Part shown: piece by piece, positions 1 to 11,475 of the stretch | How positions within the stretch are numbered: position 1 is the first letter of the stretch | Layout: each line of letters begins with the position of its first letter | NCBI GenBank assembly: GCA_013398275.1 | Contig: VZSE01005027.1 | Location: forward strand, 95,624 to 159,623 | Direction: 5' to 3' | From: Promerops cafer | Taxonomy: Eukaryota; Chordata; Aves; Passeriformes; Nectariniidae | Length of the DNA: 64,000 nucleotides | Position numbers and translations under genes: made by a program | The notes under the pieces: generated by a model | The model's input: the letters and a program-made list of their open reading frames with translations, nothing else | Databases searched by the model: none | Told to the model about the DNA's origin: nothing

Positions 1-377
1 ATGTGTGACAAGGAAACATGGGGAGTTCCAACCCTGTTTCATGGGGAGGACTGTGGTACAAGAGAGACTCCTCTCTCCCTTGATAGACTGAGAATAGATT
101 ACTTGAGTGAGGGTAACTTGATCAGTACTCCAAGATTTTTTTTGTCTCACTGTGCTTTGGTGAAATTGGGTGGGAGGAGGAGGAATGGTTTAAAGGGTTT
201 TCATTCTGTTTCCTGTGTGTTTCTGATGTTAGTTTGTAGTTTAATAAAGTTTTTTTTCTCTCTTTTTCTAAGTTTGAGCCTGCTCTGCTCTGTTCCTGGT
301 CACATCTCACAGCAGTTAGTTAAAGAAAATACATTTTCTTGGGGGCACTGGCATTGGGCCAGTGCCAAACCTTGACA
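1..377 (+). mobile_element. Avian ERV LTR, 3' part (cut by window edge)
   Basis: The stretch resembles a common passerine LTR: a T-rich segment with an AATAAA poly(A) signal at 243-248, then a segment ending in AAACCTTGACA at 377. That end is close to the inverted form of the TGTCATGGTTT start seen in other avian LTRs, and it closes with the CA expected of an LTR. The 5' end and left target duplication lie outside the window. The open frame across 1-375 is a chance frame through the LTR and matches no protein I know. Family recognition is from memory, so the exact family name is left open. Confidence 0.7.
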
Positions 378-1553
378 TCTGCTTTTCATACCCTTGGGCC
401 CTCCCAAAGTCTTGTCAGTCAACTCCTTCTCTGCCGTCCATTTGTGGAGATCACTTTCTTACATCTTGATTGGAGGTCAGGTGTCATCACCTCACGCCTC
501 CTAGTGACAAGGTTGCCCTCTCCAAATGCCCTGACTACCAAGGCTAATACAAGAGGGAGGGGAAAGAGGACTATGGGAGGACATATTACAATAACAGTAC
601 TCTACTTACACATAATAACCATCTCTTAATTGTGAGAGCCAAACGTCACATTACTCATCTATAACATTAGGAAACAGATTCCACAGAACATCTGGATTTC
701 CTTTGTGACAAGCATTAAATTAACCTGATTTCTTGTATAAAGAAAGTCTCATGGTTCCCAAATTCTTGGACATTGCTGGAAATTACAAGATAAACTTCAG
801 CCAAAGGCAGTGAAGGAACGTAGTCTTTGATAACAAAATAACCCGAGGTTGATCAAGACCTCAGCAAGGCATAATTAGTGAATTTTGCCTGAAATTCAGA
901 ACTACAGTGAGACATGGGCATTTGAGAATGAAACAAAAAACAGAAAACATAAGTGCCACAATCAAACTGTTATGCTTTTATGCACAGCCATATAGTCAGA
1001 TTGCCTGTGCATGTCAGCCAAAATTCAGTTTCTTCTAAATACTAAATCTTTACCAAAAGTTAAATTTGACAGTATTCAGGAAGCCTGATTTTACTTTTTC
1101 AGATCATTACGAAAGCATCAAAATTCAGTGGAATTATCTTAAAGTTGTTGCAAATTAAAAACTTACTGCAGTCTTGGGAGTCAGCTTTGATGAGCTAGAA
1201 ACAATTACACTGTCTTAGAATATCTGCTTTTGTAATGAGCAGTCCTGACTGTACACAAACCAGCAGAAGAAACTCAGGATGGGTCTGTGGGGAAGGATCC
1301 CATGTTTCTACGTTTTGCCTTTGACCCTTTTTACTCGTAATATCCTCTCTGAAAGTATGTCTCCTGCTAATCATTGCTAGTTATTAATCAGTGCTTAGTT
1401 CTGAAGGCACATTTGAATTAAAATTTCTTTGTCCAGCAGGAAGTTTCAAAGTCAACCCTGAAATCACCTTTTGGGAAGTGTTTCTCTGCACAGGGAGTGT
1501 CTGACAATTACCATCCACTGCACTCACCATAAAGTTGGACTGTACAATATTGC

Positions 1554-1583
1554 TTCATGTCTCTTTATTTCATGTCTCTTTAT
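1554..1583. repeat. Perfect 15-bp tandem duplication
   Basis: The unit TTCATGTCTCTTTAT occurs twice head to tail with no mismatch (1554-1568 and 1569-1583). It is probably a recent local slippage duplication. Confidence 0.9.
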
Positions 1584-1685
1584 AGAAGAAATGAAACTTG
1601 GACTTTCTGTTTCATGGAATACCAACATTTAGAAACTGTCTTCTGAGTTCCAATTTGAATATTACTTGCAAAGAGGAGCTTTAGA

Positions 1686-1718
1686 AGAAAAAAAAAAAAA
1701 GAAAAGAAAAAAAAAAGA
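1686..1718. repeat. A-rich low-complexity tract
   Basis: The tract is a run of adenines broken by a few guanines. No LINE or SINE body adjoins it, so it is called simple sequence and not a retrotransposon tail. Confidence 0.85.
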
Positions 1719-2427
1719 CGTCATTTGCAATGTTTCAGTTTTGAAAAGATCTCTAAAATACAAAAATGCAATTTTAATTTGTGTGTTAATCTATGGCATA
1801 TTACAGATGTCAAGCAGTATGTTTTAATATTCAATTGATTCTATTTATTTTATAGTACTTTTATTTTGGAAAGTGGTAAGAACTCTGTCTACATAATATT
1901 AAAATATCTTGCTTATTTTACTGAATCAGATTTTTTGTTATTTGTGTTACACCTAAACACTTCTATATGTGTAATTTAAATTAAAAATAATAGCCACAAG
2001 ACTTGTTATATCACCATATATTATCACTGTGTAAACACAGGAGAAAAATAAAGTCAAAGTAAAATCCATTTTGCAATACAGTATCATAGAAAAAGTGATT
2101 TAACATTTTTTCAAAAATGTACATATTTCATCAAAATAGTCATGAATGCCCTTTGAAAAACATCTCTTCCAAAGGTCCTGACTGGTAGAAAATTTTCATA
2201 AATATTTTCTAACCACTTCCAGTTGCTCACCTTCGTAGCTTTTCAGCATTCTAGTTTTCCAAGTGTAAAGACCAAGTGTAAAATGGAAAGATTTGTATCT
2301 TTTTAAAAGGGGGACAAATTTAATGTGACTGACACTGTAGTTTACTGACATTTCTTATTGTCAAACAGCTTTTGTGCTTGCAGTCAAACTCATGGTTTTG
2401 TGCATGGTTGTTTTGTAAGCACATGTA

Positions 2428-2465
2428 GTTTTGTTTGTTTGTTTGTATGTTTGTTTGTTTGTTTA
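2428..2465. repeat. (TTTG)n microsatellite
   Basis: About nine TTTG units are present with one TATG interruption near the middle. Confidence 0.9.
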
Positions 2466-2926
2466 AATAATAGAGATACTCTTTTTAATAGAGGGAAAAG
2501 GTTGACTACAATGCAAATAGGAAGACAATTTTTGGAAACCATATTTCTGTCAGTGACAATATATGTTAAATTTTCAATTTAAATTTTTAATTTAATTATT
2601 TATTTTAAATTCTCATTTGCTTGAGAAACCCGTAATAAAAAAAAAAATCAAAATGGGAATTTCACTGAAACTGAAAGGACATTTTTGATGGCCTGCAATG
2701 TGGGTTTCTCCGAGGTCTCTGGGTCTTTGGGTGAAAAAAATCAACCCTACGAGGCCAGCAGTGCCAAGAGCACCCTAAATCATGCTGAACGTCCCTATGG
2801 ATTGTGCCAATGCCTGAGGCAAGGAAGAATTCCCACTGCAAACTGAGGGAAACCTTTCAGCAGAAATTCAGAAGACTTGGGAAAGAGCCTGAACTGCAAC
2901 TAATGAGTGAACAGAAGTTATTTTGC

Positions 2927-2931
2927 CAGGG
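2927..2931. repeat. Left target site duplication CAGGG
   Basis: This CAGGG directly precedes the TG of the LTR at 2932. The same five bases directly follow the terminal CA at 3508. Confidence 0.85.
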
Positions 2932-3508
2932 TGTCATAGTTTAACTCCAGCCAGCAACCAAGTCCCATGCAGCTGCCCACTCACTACCCCACCAACAGGA
3001 TGGAGGAGAGAATTGAAAGACTAAAATCTAGAAAACTGGTGTATTGACATAAAGGCAGTTTAATAGGTAAAGCAAAAGCCGCATGTGCAAGCAGGGCAAG
3101 TCAAGGAATTCATGTACTACTTCCCATGGGCAGGCTGGTCTTCAGCCATCTCCAGAAAAGCAGGGCTCCATCACACGTAACAGTGCAACCAGTCCAAACA
3201 TCCTTCTCTTCCTCCTTTCCTCTCCCACTTTATATACTGAGCATGGTGTCACATGGACTGGAATATGCCTTCGGTCATTTCAGGTCACCTGTCCCACCTC
3301 TCTCTCCTCCCAGCCTCCCACATACCTCCAGCTTCTCCACCACCATGGCAGTTCAAAAAGCAGAAAATGCCTTGGCTTTTTGCAAGCAACTCAGCAAAAC
3401 CAAAAACATTTCTATATTATGAACATTGAATTCAGCACAAATCCAGAACATAGGTCTATACTAGACATTGTGAAGAAAAGTAACTTCACCCCAGCCAAAA
3501 CCAGTACA
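2932..3508 (-). mobile_element. Solo LTR of an avian ERV, perfect 5-bp TSD
   Basis: The element starts TGTCATAGTTTAACTCCAGCC and ends CCAGCCAAAACCAGTACA. Both ends fit a widespread avian LTR family whose plus-strand copies begin TGTCCTGGTTTTGGCTGGG. It is flanked on both sides by CAGGG (2927-2931 and 3509-3513), a perfect 5-bp target site duplication. Read on the minus strand it has a TATATAAA box (complement of about 3229-3236) followed by an ATTAAA poly(A) signal (complement of 3059-3064), so the LTR points leftwards. No internal gag-pol-env region lies between the duplications, so this is a solo LTR left by recombination between the two LTRs of a provirus. A 5-bp duplication fits an ERVL-like element, but that class is an inference. 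Open frames at 3083-3631 are by-products. Confidence 0.88.
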
Positions 3509-3513
3509 CAGGG
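3509..3513. repeat. Right target site duplication CAGGG
   Basis: This copy is identical to the five bases at 2927-2931, which fixes both LTR ends. Confidence 0.85.
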
Positions 3514-4541
3514 AAAGAATTTGTTTCATCTTTCTATGGAAATGGTTGTAGAAAAGCTGCTATTGCATTATAGCAAAGATCTAAGCCTGAAAGCTGCTGT
3601 TGAAGGGCATGGAGATGGCATCAGGGTTTGAACCACTCCTGCAAGTGGTCCATTCAGCCTGGTCTGACGCTCCTGTACAAGGGAGGCATTGAACTACAGC
3701 TGCAGCTCTGGCACCCTGAGTTTTTTGTAACCACAGTGTGCTCCTGGGAGCATGATTGAATTCAGAGGGATTGTCATCTGGGAATTTGGATATTACAGTT
3801 TGTAATAGTGAGGCTTCTTTAAAAAGAAAAAGAAAATAGCCTTTTTCTTTCTTTCTTTTCCTCTCATTCCTCCCTCATCCAATAATGTTTTCTCAAAATC
3901 AAATAGCAGATTCAGTTAGTTGAAGTGGCAGAAATGATGTAGGTCTATTCAATCTTCTAACTTTGTGGTTGTCATGGTTATGGAGACAAGGAGTGGGGTT
4001 TCTATCACTGTTTAATTCCATACCACTCACATCATGGCAGGGGTGTGGTTTCAGCAGGATGAAGCAGGACACTGGAAGATGAAAGGACTTCAATATTTTT
4101 GCCTTCTATAGGACTTGAATTATTAAAACAGTTTAGCTACAATAGCTGATTATTTATAAAGGTATCCTCCTGAGAAAAGTCCCTAATCAGTTCTGCTTTA
4201 AAGATCTGTGAAGACCCAGAAACAACTCAGCTTACCAACAATGGGAGTGAAAACTCAAAAATAGCTAGAGTTCAATGGAAATATAAAGATATCACTGCAG
4301 ATTTCTCTCCGTTGTTCTACATAGTTTGCACTCCTTCAGCTTGCTCAAAAAACTCCAAACCACAGATGTACCAGGGAGTACAGTCTAATGAAAAAAGTGT
4401 GTGATCTAGTATGAAGCTAAGGATGAGATCTGACCCATGAGGTCCTTTAGAATATGCTTGTTACAATCACAATTGTAATCCAATAGCAATTATAATCCTA
4501 AAATGCATTGTCTTTTCAGGTTATTTTTCTGAAAGAAAAAA
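3514..4541. other. Unique non-coding sequence
   Basis: No gene was recognised. A short C/T-rich tract lies near 3840-3875. The rest looks like ordinary unique intergenic or intronic DNA. Confidence 0.55.
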
Positions 4542-4615
4542 GTATATGTGTGTGTGTCTGTGTGTGTGTATATATATATGCATGTATATATATATGTCTG
4601 TGTATATGTATATAT

Positions 4616-4647
<32 letters not shown>

Positions 4648-4727
4648 GTACACATATGGATACACATTGATACACTTATGCATATACATTTATGTGAGCA
4701 TGTATATATGTGTGTATAGATAGATGA
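4542..4727. repeat. Compound TG/TA/CA microsatellite with inverted arms
   Basis: A (TG)n block at about 4546-4568 is followed by alternating TA tracts (about 4569-4621), then a (CA)n block at 4622-4648, and degenerate TA/CA/TG sequence to about 4727. The TG and CA arms are complementary and flank an AT-rich middle, so one strand could fold into a long hairpin. Tyr/Ile/Cys-rich frames on both strands here are simple-repeat translations, not proteins. Confidence 0.95.
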
Positions 4728-5399
4728 AGGTCTTTACTAATGAAGCACTGATATGTTGATCACCAGCTCCTTTGACTGTGGCCCAAAAATCCAAGTTGGA
4801 GAGTTTTAAGCTAGGTACCAGGGCTTCATTTGCTGGCATGTGGTTATGTATTGTCTGCTGTCAATCTTTGGCAGTTAGTCAGTACTTCTTGGGCAATATC
4901 ACAGACCCCTCCTTCATACTCCCCCTATGCTGAAGCCAAGCAGAAAGGCTCATGGAACCAGTAGCAGTAGTGACCCTCAGCAAATATCTGCCACAGACAG
5001 GAACACTAGAAACACAATATAGCTTTTCTTTCTCAATGGCACAGACTAGCCCTATTCAGATGCTTAATTATTCAGGTTAGCTGTAGGAGAAGTAGAAGTT
5101 TTGCCTATCCTCTGGATAAATTAGAATGTCCCTGTATTGGGACCAGGTAAAAAGTACCAGAGAACCCTAATATTTAGCTGGGCAAGCAAAAAAACCATTT
5201 TGCAATTTATTAAAAGTACTTTAATGAATAATCCACACTGTTTGCTTTTGGGAAAGTCTTAGAAATCTAGTAAGCACATGTAAAAATATTTCCTCATTGA
5301 ATTTTTTTGAGGGATATTAGATTAAAAGTATCTCTTTGCACAGTCTTGTGCACAGAAGCTTCTTGTTGGTGCAAATAAAGTGATTTAAAAAAAAAGGTC
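4728..5399. other. Unique non-coding sequence
   Basis: Nothing recognisable was seen between the microsatellite and the CR1 end at 5400. Confidence 0.5.
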
Positions 5400-5575
5400 C
5401 AGAGAATCAGGGAATCATTAAGGTTGAAAAAGACCTCTTAGGGCTTCAAGTCCAACTGTTAGCATAGCACTACCAAGTCCACTACTAAAGCACATGCCTC
5501 AGTGCCATAGTCATACATTGTTTTAACACTCCCCTGGGCAACTTGTTCCGATACCTGACCTTGCTTTGAACTTCA
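5400..5575 (-). mobile_element. CR1 LINE 3'-end fragment (antisense)
   Basis: Starting with AGAGAATCAGGGAATCATTA, the plus strand follows the reverse complement of the CR1 3' end: the terminal repeat of the 3' UTR, the stretch meaning 'ttggaaaagacct', and 'gggcaacttgttccgatacctgacc' near 5535-5570. A short internal deletion joins the UTR to the last coding part. As usual for CR1, the copy is strongly 5' truncated and carries many point changes, so it is old. Confidence 0.85.
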
Positions 5576-7046
5576 ACACCTTCAAGTTCATAGCAAAAGA
5601 TGGTGTATTAGTTAAAGTTGGTTATAACATGGCTTGCCATTATTCCAGGCTCTTCACACATCTTCTGTCAGCACACTTCCTTCACAACAGCTTTGTTATT
5701 CCACTATTGCCTCATGCTCAGTGATGACTGCCAATTTCGCCTAACAATGTAGTCTACCTACAAGACTTTGAAACTATCTAGTGGGCAAAACTGGTTCATG
5801 GAGAAGGGTCACTTCACCATCTATCATCCAGCAGCTTCTCAATTCAGGAGGGGGCTGTTGTTTATCTACCAGGTTTAAAAGGGCTGTTAAATTTTTATTT
5901 GCAGCTATTAATCATCTTAAGTTTCTGCTTAGATTTTAGTGAAATATTCTTGTTTAATCACAGATATGCTGAAGACATGGCATGCTGGAAAAAATGCACC
6001 AAAGATTCCCAAGTCAGATTTCTTTTGCTAACTATAATGCAGGTTCAAATTTTCTGTAACAAGATACATGGGAAAATTTATTAAAAACAGAGAGGAATGC
6101 ACAGTTATGGAAATTCAGAGAAGATTTTTTATGCCATTGTTGTTTTGTCTATACAGAAATTATTTTACTTCAAAAGAAGTTGTCAGGTATCTCAGGGCTT
6201 ATTATTTAATGTCATCTTGTCACTGCTTCAGTAGGAAACTTTAATATTGTATAATGGCTATTAAGCCAAGAAAAACAGGTTTTCTTTGAATTTGAACATT
6301 CTCTTTCAGCTTTTGCATTCCAAACATTTCAACTCAGGAATCAGTAAATGAACTTTACTAGAAATAAAAGCTGAGATTGTTAAAAGTTCATTTTGATTAG
6401 TGGACATTATGTGATTTGGCCCCAACTGCCACTAAAATTCCCTGATCAGTCTATTGCCTACTATTAAAATTGGGTAGAATGCAAAAGTAGGGAACAAAAG
6501 CTGTCGACGTTGAAAAACTGAACTTTTTCTTTTTCCTATGGCAGTGATAGAAGGCCTGTATGATTTATTACTGCTAGCAAATCTAAACTATGCAGCAGCT
6601 TGCGCAAATAGCATCCAGTGGCTGCTTGAGATGCCAGAACAGCTGCTTTATGGATACCACTGTGCAAAAGACTGAGCTGGTGGTTAATGTGGCAAAGGCA
6701 GGTGATGCTGCAGGTATGAATCTGCACAGATTCAAATTTAGTTGCTTAACATGAGACGTTAGAGCCTGTAGGACGTATATTGGCTGTAAGCTACCAAGGA
6801 TATTTTGTATTTGTTTTTCTCAGTATTAGCTGGACATGAGTTAAACTTCTGAGGATCATTTTGGCTCAGCTTTGAGAGGGCAAAATAATTTCAAATAAAC
6901 TTTTGTGGATTTTCTTTATAATCACTTCCTGGTCATAAACCTTCAGATGGAGATGCTTGAAGACCTGAAGCACTGCTAGCTCTATGATCCTCATAGCTGG
7001 TTCCTGATCTATAGGCTAGCAAATAGTTTACCTGTAAGGGTGTTCT

Positions 7047-7071
7047 CTTGTCAGAACACACCCCTGACAAG
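7047..7071. repeat. Perfect 8-bp inverted repeat
   Basis: CTTGTCAG (7047-7054) and CTGACAAG (7064-7071) pair perfectly around a 9-base loop. No function is assigned. Confidence 0.8.
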
Positions 7072-7440
7072 TGTATTTAAAAAGGACTTCAGTACAGATC
7101 ACCCTGCAAATGTGACATTAATTTGTAAAGGGGACAGAAGGATGGGTAAGAAAGAGTTCTTGAAGGATGGGGATCAGGAATATACAGGAATGATATCCTG
7201 AGACAAGCTGAATGAAGATGGGGAGCCATATGCTATGATATGAAAAATGAAGGAGTTTGAAAGGCAGATATGTTCACCAAGTGGTGAGAAGAAACTGTGG
7301 GAAGATGTGAAGCTTTTTTTAATTATTTTTTTTGCTAGCTGCTCCCTTACCACTTCTTTCCAAAAATCAGACCTCTACATGCAGTGTCAGCAAGGAGGCT
7401 TGAAACAGGGACAATCACTTCAAAAGGAGCACAGCAACTC

Positions 7441-7459
7441 AAAGTATCTGAGATACTTT
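7441..7459. repeat. Perfect 9-bp palindrome
   Basis: AAAGTATCT and AGATACTTT are separated by a single G. No function is assigned; it could bind a dimeric protein or be chance. Confidence 0.85.
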
Positions 7460-10400
7460 GCAGCAGTGAGCCTGCCTGCAGATCTCAAACAGGACACTAG
7501 AAGAAGACTGTAACAAGCAGGATATGAGGGTCACAACATTGTTGACTGAGTCATTGCTCCTGTACGACACTCTGGAGTGTCCTAACCATGTGTGTGCTTG
7601 GTGTGATCCTGAGAAGAGAAGGGAGGTAAAATAGATAGAACACTGTTCCATTTTCTTTGGAAGCTTCTCTCTTTGAAAAAATAAGTTAAGGTGGCTTGAG
7701 TCAGTGAGGTGTCTGGTGATGGAGGAGTCTATAACTCTTTATGTACTTTGAATAAAACAGACATTGAATAAAATACTTGAGCATTTCTTGGAGTTGGGAC
7801 TGCAATCTGAGATTCCCTCTTCCCAGGTGAGTACTGGAAACCACAAAACTGGGATCTTGCCCACTCCAGGCTGAGGATCCTGAGTTGCCTCTCTACCTGC
7901 CTTCAGTATTTCTTACTGGCTTAGTATCAGGGGCTCAAAGTTCTGATTCCTCCTGGCAGACTCCTAGGAAATTTTGGCCCCCATTTTAAGATGTCTAATT
8001 CAGCTGCTGCAGTATGGCAAACAGGCTTAACACAGACTTCTGTACTTCCACTCAAGGGGCTTAGGAGCCTGACTGTAATAACTCCTTAAAATGTAGCCCT
8101 GTGGCTATAATGGGACACTGTTGAAAAATGAACAAACTGCCTGCACTTGGGAGAAGAATGTCCCCATGCTTTTCCAGTACCCCAAGAAAAATGAATATGC
8201 ATTTGATCATTAAACTCAAAATGCAATGACTTGTCAAGAAGTACAGTACATGGTGTTAGGCCAAAGGCAGTTCTGATCCCAAGGTATTATTAAAGTTTCA
8301 ACATTTTGGCCCCTACTGATTTCTTTCATGTGATTCTTAGAACTATTACTCAGACAGTCCATGTTAACTGGCAGATGCCCAATGGCAATATATAAAGTAC
8401 ATATTTTACCACAGTTTCTGAACTGAGTAATTGATGGATTAAAAGAGCTAGTATGAAATGAACACCAGCTTGTGCTTAACTTCCCCTTCTAGGCTTGAAT
8501 CTATTATTGGTGCAAAAGAACAAACCTGTAACCCTTTCAGTATTCCTGATATCTTTGACAAGTACTGTCACTATTAGTTTTGGGGTTTTTTTTAATTTGG
8601 AAACTCCTAAACCTGAAGAAAATCAGAAACATTTATGCAGTATTAGTAAAGAGAGGGTGTGGATTACTGGGGACCCAACTTCTGAACCAGTTGCACTATT
8701 TAATATTTCTATTGTGTAAAGAGGAAGAAAACACCACCTGCTTCATACTGCCAGGTGCAACAAGAAAAGGTTTTCCATTGGCATAAGTAGAGAAAGCACA
8801 GTCCCTTCAAAATCAATAGTAAATCTCTCACTTACTTCATATTATAATATATAGCAGAATGTTTTGTACCAATGCTTCCCTGAAAACTGCCATTTCAAAT
8901 ATGACTAAGAAACAAACCTGTGAGCATTTTGAATTACATTAAACATAGGAAGCTTTTACCACTCTTTTCCTTTGGAACATTTTCATTAGCATATCACCTG
9001 AAAAGAGACTCACGAGCCTTTTTTTTGCCATTTGTATAGGGGTAAATTTCAGCCTGAGTTTTAAAAAATAATTTTAATGCTTTCTTGAAGTGTAAAGTAA
9101 GCCAAGTCTCAAACCTGGGATTCCAAGTGAATGCAACTAGGGCTTCAAAACAAAGCAGGCACAATTTTCTGATCCATACTGTTGCCTTCTGGCAATAGAC
9201 AAAGGCTCTGAAATTTCCACTCTGTGCACTGTATTTGTATATGTGTAATGTATTCTGTCAGAACAGGATGGTCAACTCTAAGTACAGAAAAATTGTGAGT
9301 CAGCCTCTTTCTTCACAATCTATAGGGTCACAGTGAATAAAAAAAAAATTCTTTAATTTGCCTTTTTTTAAATGTTAACCTTTTGAATGTTCTATTCTAT
9401 ACTTAGTCTCTTTAGCTACAATGACAAGACCTATTTGTTTTTAAATAAAATCTTACATTTTCACATAATAGGATGAGTTCATGTAATGAGGTGCAAGAAA
9501 AAGCAACATATATCACAAGAATTTTATCACAACAGTTGGCAATGCTTCTGAGCTGTCCACAGCTCTTGCTGATTTGATCCACTTAAACACAGCCTCTTAT
9601 ACGATACATATACAAAGAGATGATAATTACTTATTTCTTGGTTTTTGTAGGATAAGCCAGTGTAAGTACCCCAGTGAACCTTATTTAATAAACCCTATCA
9701 CTCCATGTGTAAAGAAACTTTAGAATCTGGCAGATAGAAAGCCAATATTTAGAGATGTTCCTCCTTTTTAGTCCCACAGAATGATGCCTGGCTTTGGATG
9801 AGAATTAATAATACTCATTTTCTTTTTCAAATCCTTCTGAAAAATCTCCATTTCCTTCCTGGTATTTGCATAATGAACAAAATCTTTGGCAGTCTGCCAG
9901 GGTAACTGATTGCCACATAACAGCCAGGCTGAATGGGCAGCCTGAGAACAGGCTGTCTCCTCGTGAGGGTGGAAAAGCCCAAACTTCCCAAGAATCTCTT
10001 CTTTTAATTGCATTATATAATCCAAATAATCAGTCTTTTCTCTGTAAAAATCCCCTCACCCCACCCTACTTCCTTCAAGCTGGAGAAGATCCAACAAGGC
10101 TCCCTCCAACCTTCTATGTAGCCTTGTGGGGAAAAAAAGACCCCTATTGCTGAGAGGTCGTTGGGTAATTTAAACAGTTCTTCATGACTGAATATTTAGG
10201 TTTCATTTCATATTGCTGATACTAAGTTCCTAGGCCTTGCCTGAAAACATTCTTGCAAAATTTAAAGCATTTGAATATTGTAGGTAAACACTACAGTTTT
10301 TAAGAAATAAGTTCCTTTACACCACAATTTTGCCCAGATTATTTTTGAATTATGATACCCTCTTCAACTGAGCAAGTCTGCCAATTCTAACTAAAATGTC

Positions 10401-11456
10401 ATGCAAAATTCAAATGGGAATGGGAGCTGTATATTTTTTAGTAAGCTGATGAGTAAAAAACTGATAATACTATAGTTGCTATTAGTAACTTAAATAAGCC
10501 TCAGTAATCTGTTAATGTTCTTCCTATAGTATCCTAAATCTCGTTTTGTAAAGCAAGGCCCTGCAGGTAAGGGTAGGAATTTTGATGTACTTTTCTGTCT
10601 CTGAACCTCACTACCTAGTCATTCTTAGAGGTATATGTATCTTCCCTAACTTGCCATACAGCTGTCTTAGTACCTCAGAAGCTGTAGCTTATGTCCATAT
10701 TCAATCTGCTCATATTGTTCCTCAGTAATCTTCTTTAATATCCCCAGAGCAAATGCATATAAAGAAATTGTAAGAATTATCGAACAGCTTTACTCCAAAG
10801 GATATGGAGCTGTCAGGATGTAGATTCTTACATTCTGTGAGTACATGCCTCAATAAGATGTTTGCTACTTCCTCTTAAGGTACTGAGTACTATACACAAG
10901 TCTTGGGAATAAGGACATTGTCCGTGGTCAATGGGCACAGCATAGAAAACAGGAAGGCCCTTGTGTTTGTACTATACTTAGAGCCAAGAGCTAGTTTCCG
11001 CACTAACGACAGGAAATGTTGAGCAATAAGAGTCTTGCTCCAAAAATGACATTGAAAATTAGATGTTGTAATGCTCCCTTTAAATTATAGGGGAAAGGAT
11101 TTAGGCAAGTAGCAAGTGAAACAGTGAATAGCAAATTAGCTAGGAAATAATTTCTATTAGGAATATAGAAAAGTCATTACATTTTTGTGTTTCCAGGTGA
11201 GGCCCATCAAATACTTCTGTATTGTGTATTCCAAAGCAATAATTCTTGTCCTTGCATTCTGGTAAATCTCCCTAAAGGATAGTCAGACTAAGCACACTTA
11301 TTTTAGAAAAGCACACTGTTCAAGATCCAATAGGCTAGCTTTTGGTGAATGAGTCAACACAATTGAATTATTTCTAAAGTGTAAATCATGTTGTGAACTT
11401 TTTATACAATGTACACTCGAGAAAGGACTAGGTAGCATTTTTGTTCTTTTGGAATA

Positions 11457-11475
11457 CTTTAATTATAAATTAAAG
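11457..11475. repeat. Perfect 8-bp inverted repeat, AT-rich
   Basis: CTTTAATT and AATTAAAG flank the trinucleotide ATA. In AT-rich DNA such palindromes arise often by chance. Confidence 0.8.

Larger units (their letters stand above)
378..2931. other. Unique AT-rich non-coding sequence
   Basis: No gene or transposon was recognised. It holds a perfect 15-bp tandem duplication at 1554-1583, an A-rich tract at 1686-1718 and a TTTG microsatellite at 2428-2465, listed separately. Open frames here are short and have no recognisable protein features. Confidence 0.6.

Noticed and set aside
3840..3875. CTTT-rich tract as a microsatellite
   Set aside because: It is too short and irregular for a confident call; it is mentioned only in the interval description.
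4490..4723. Tyr/Ile/Cys-rich short proteins on both strands
   Set aside because: They are translations of the TG/TA/CA microsatellite.
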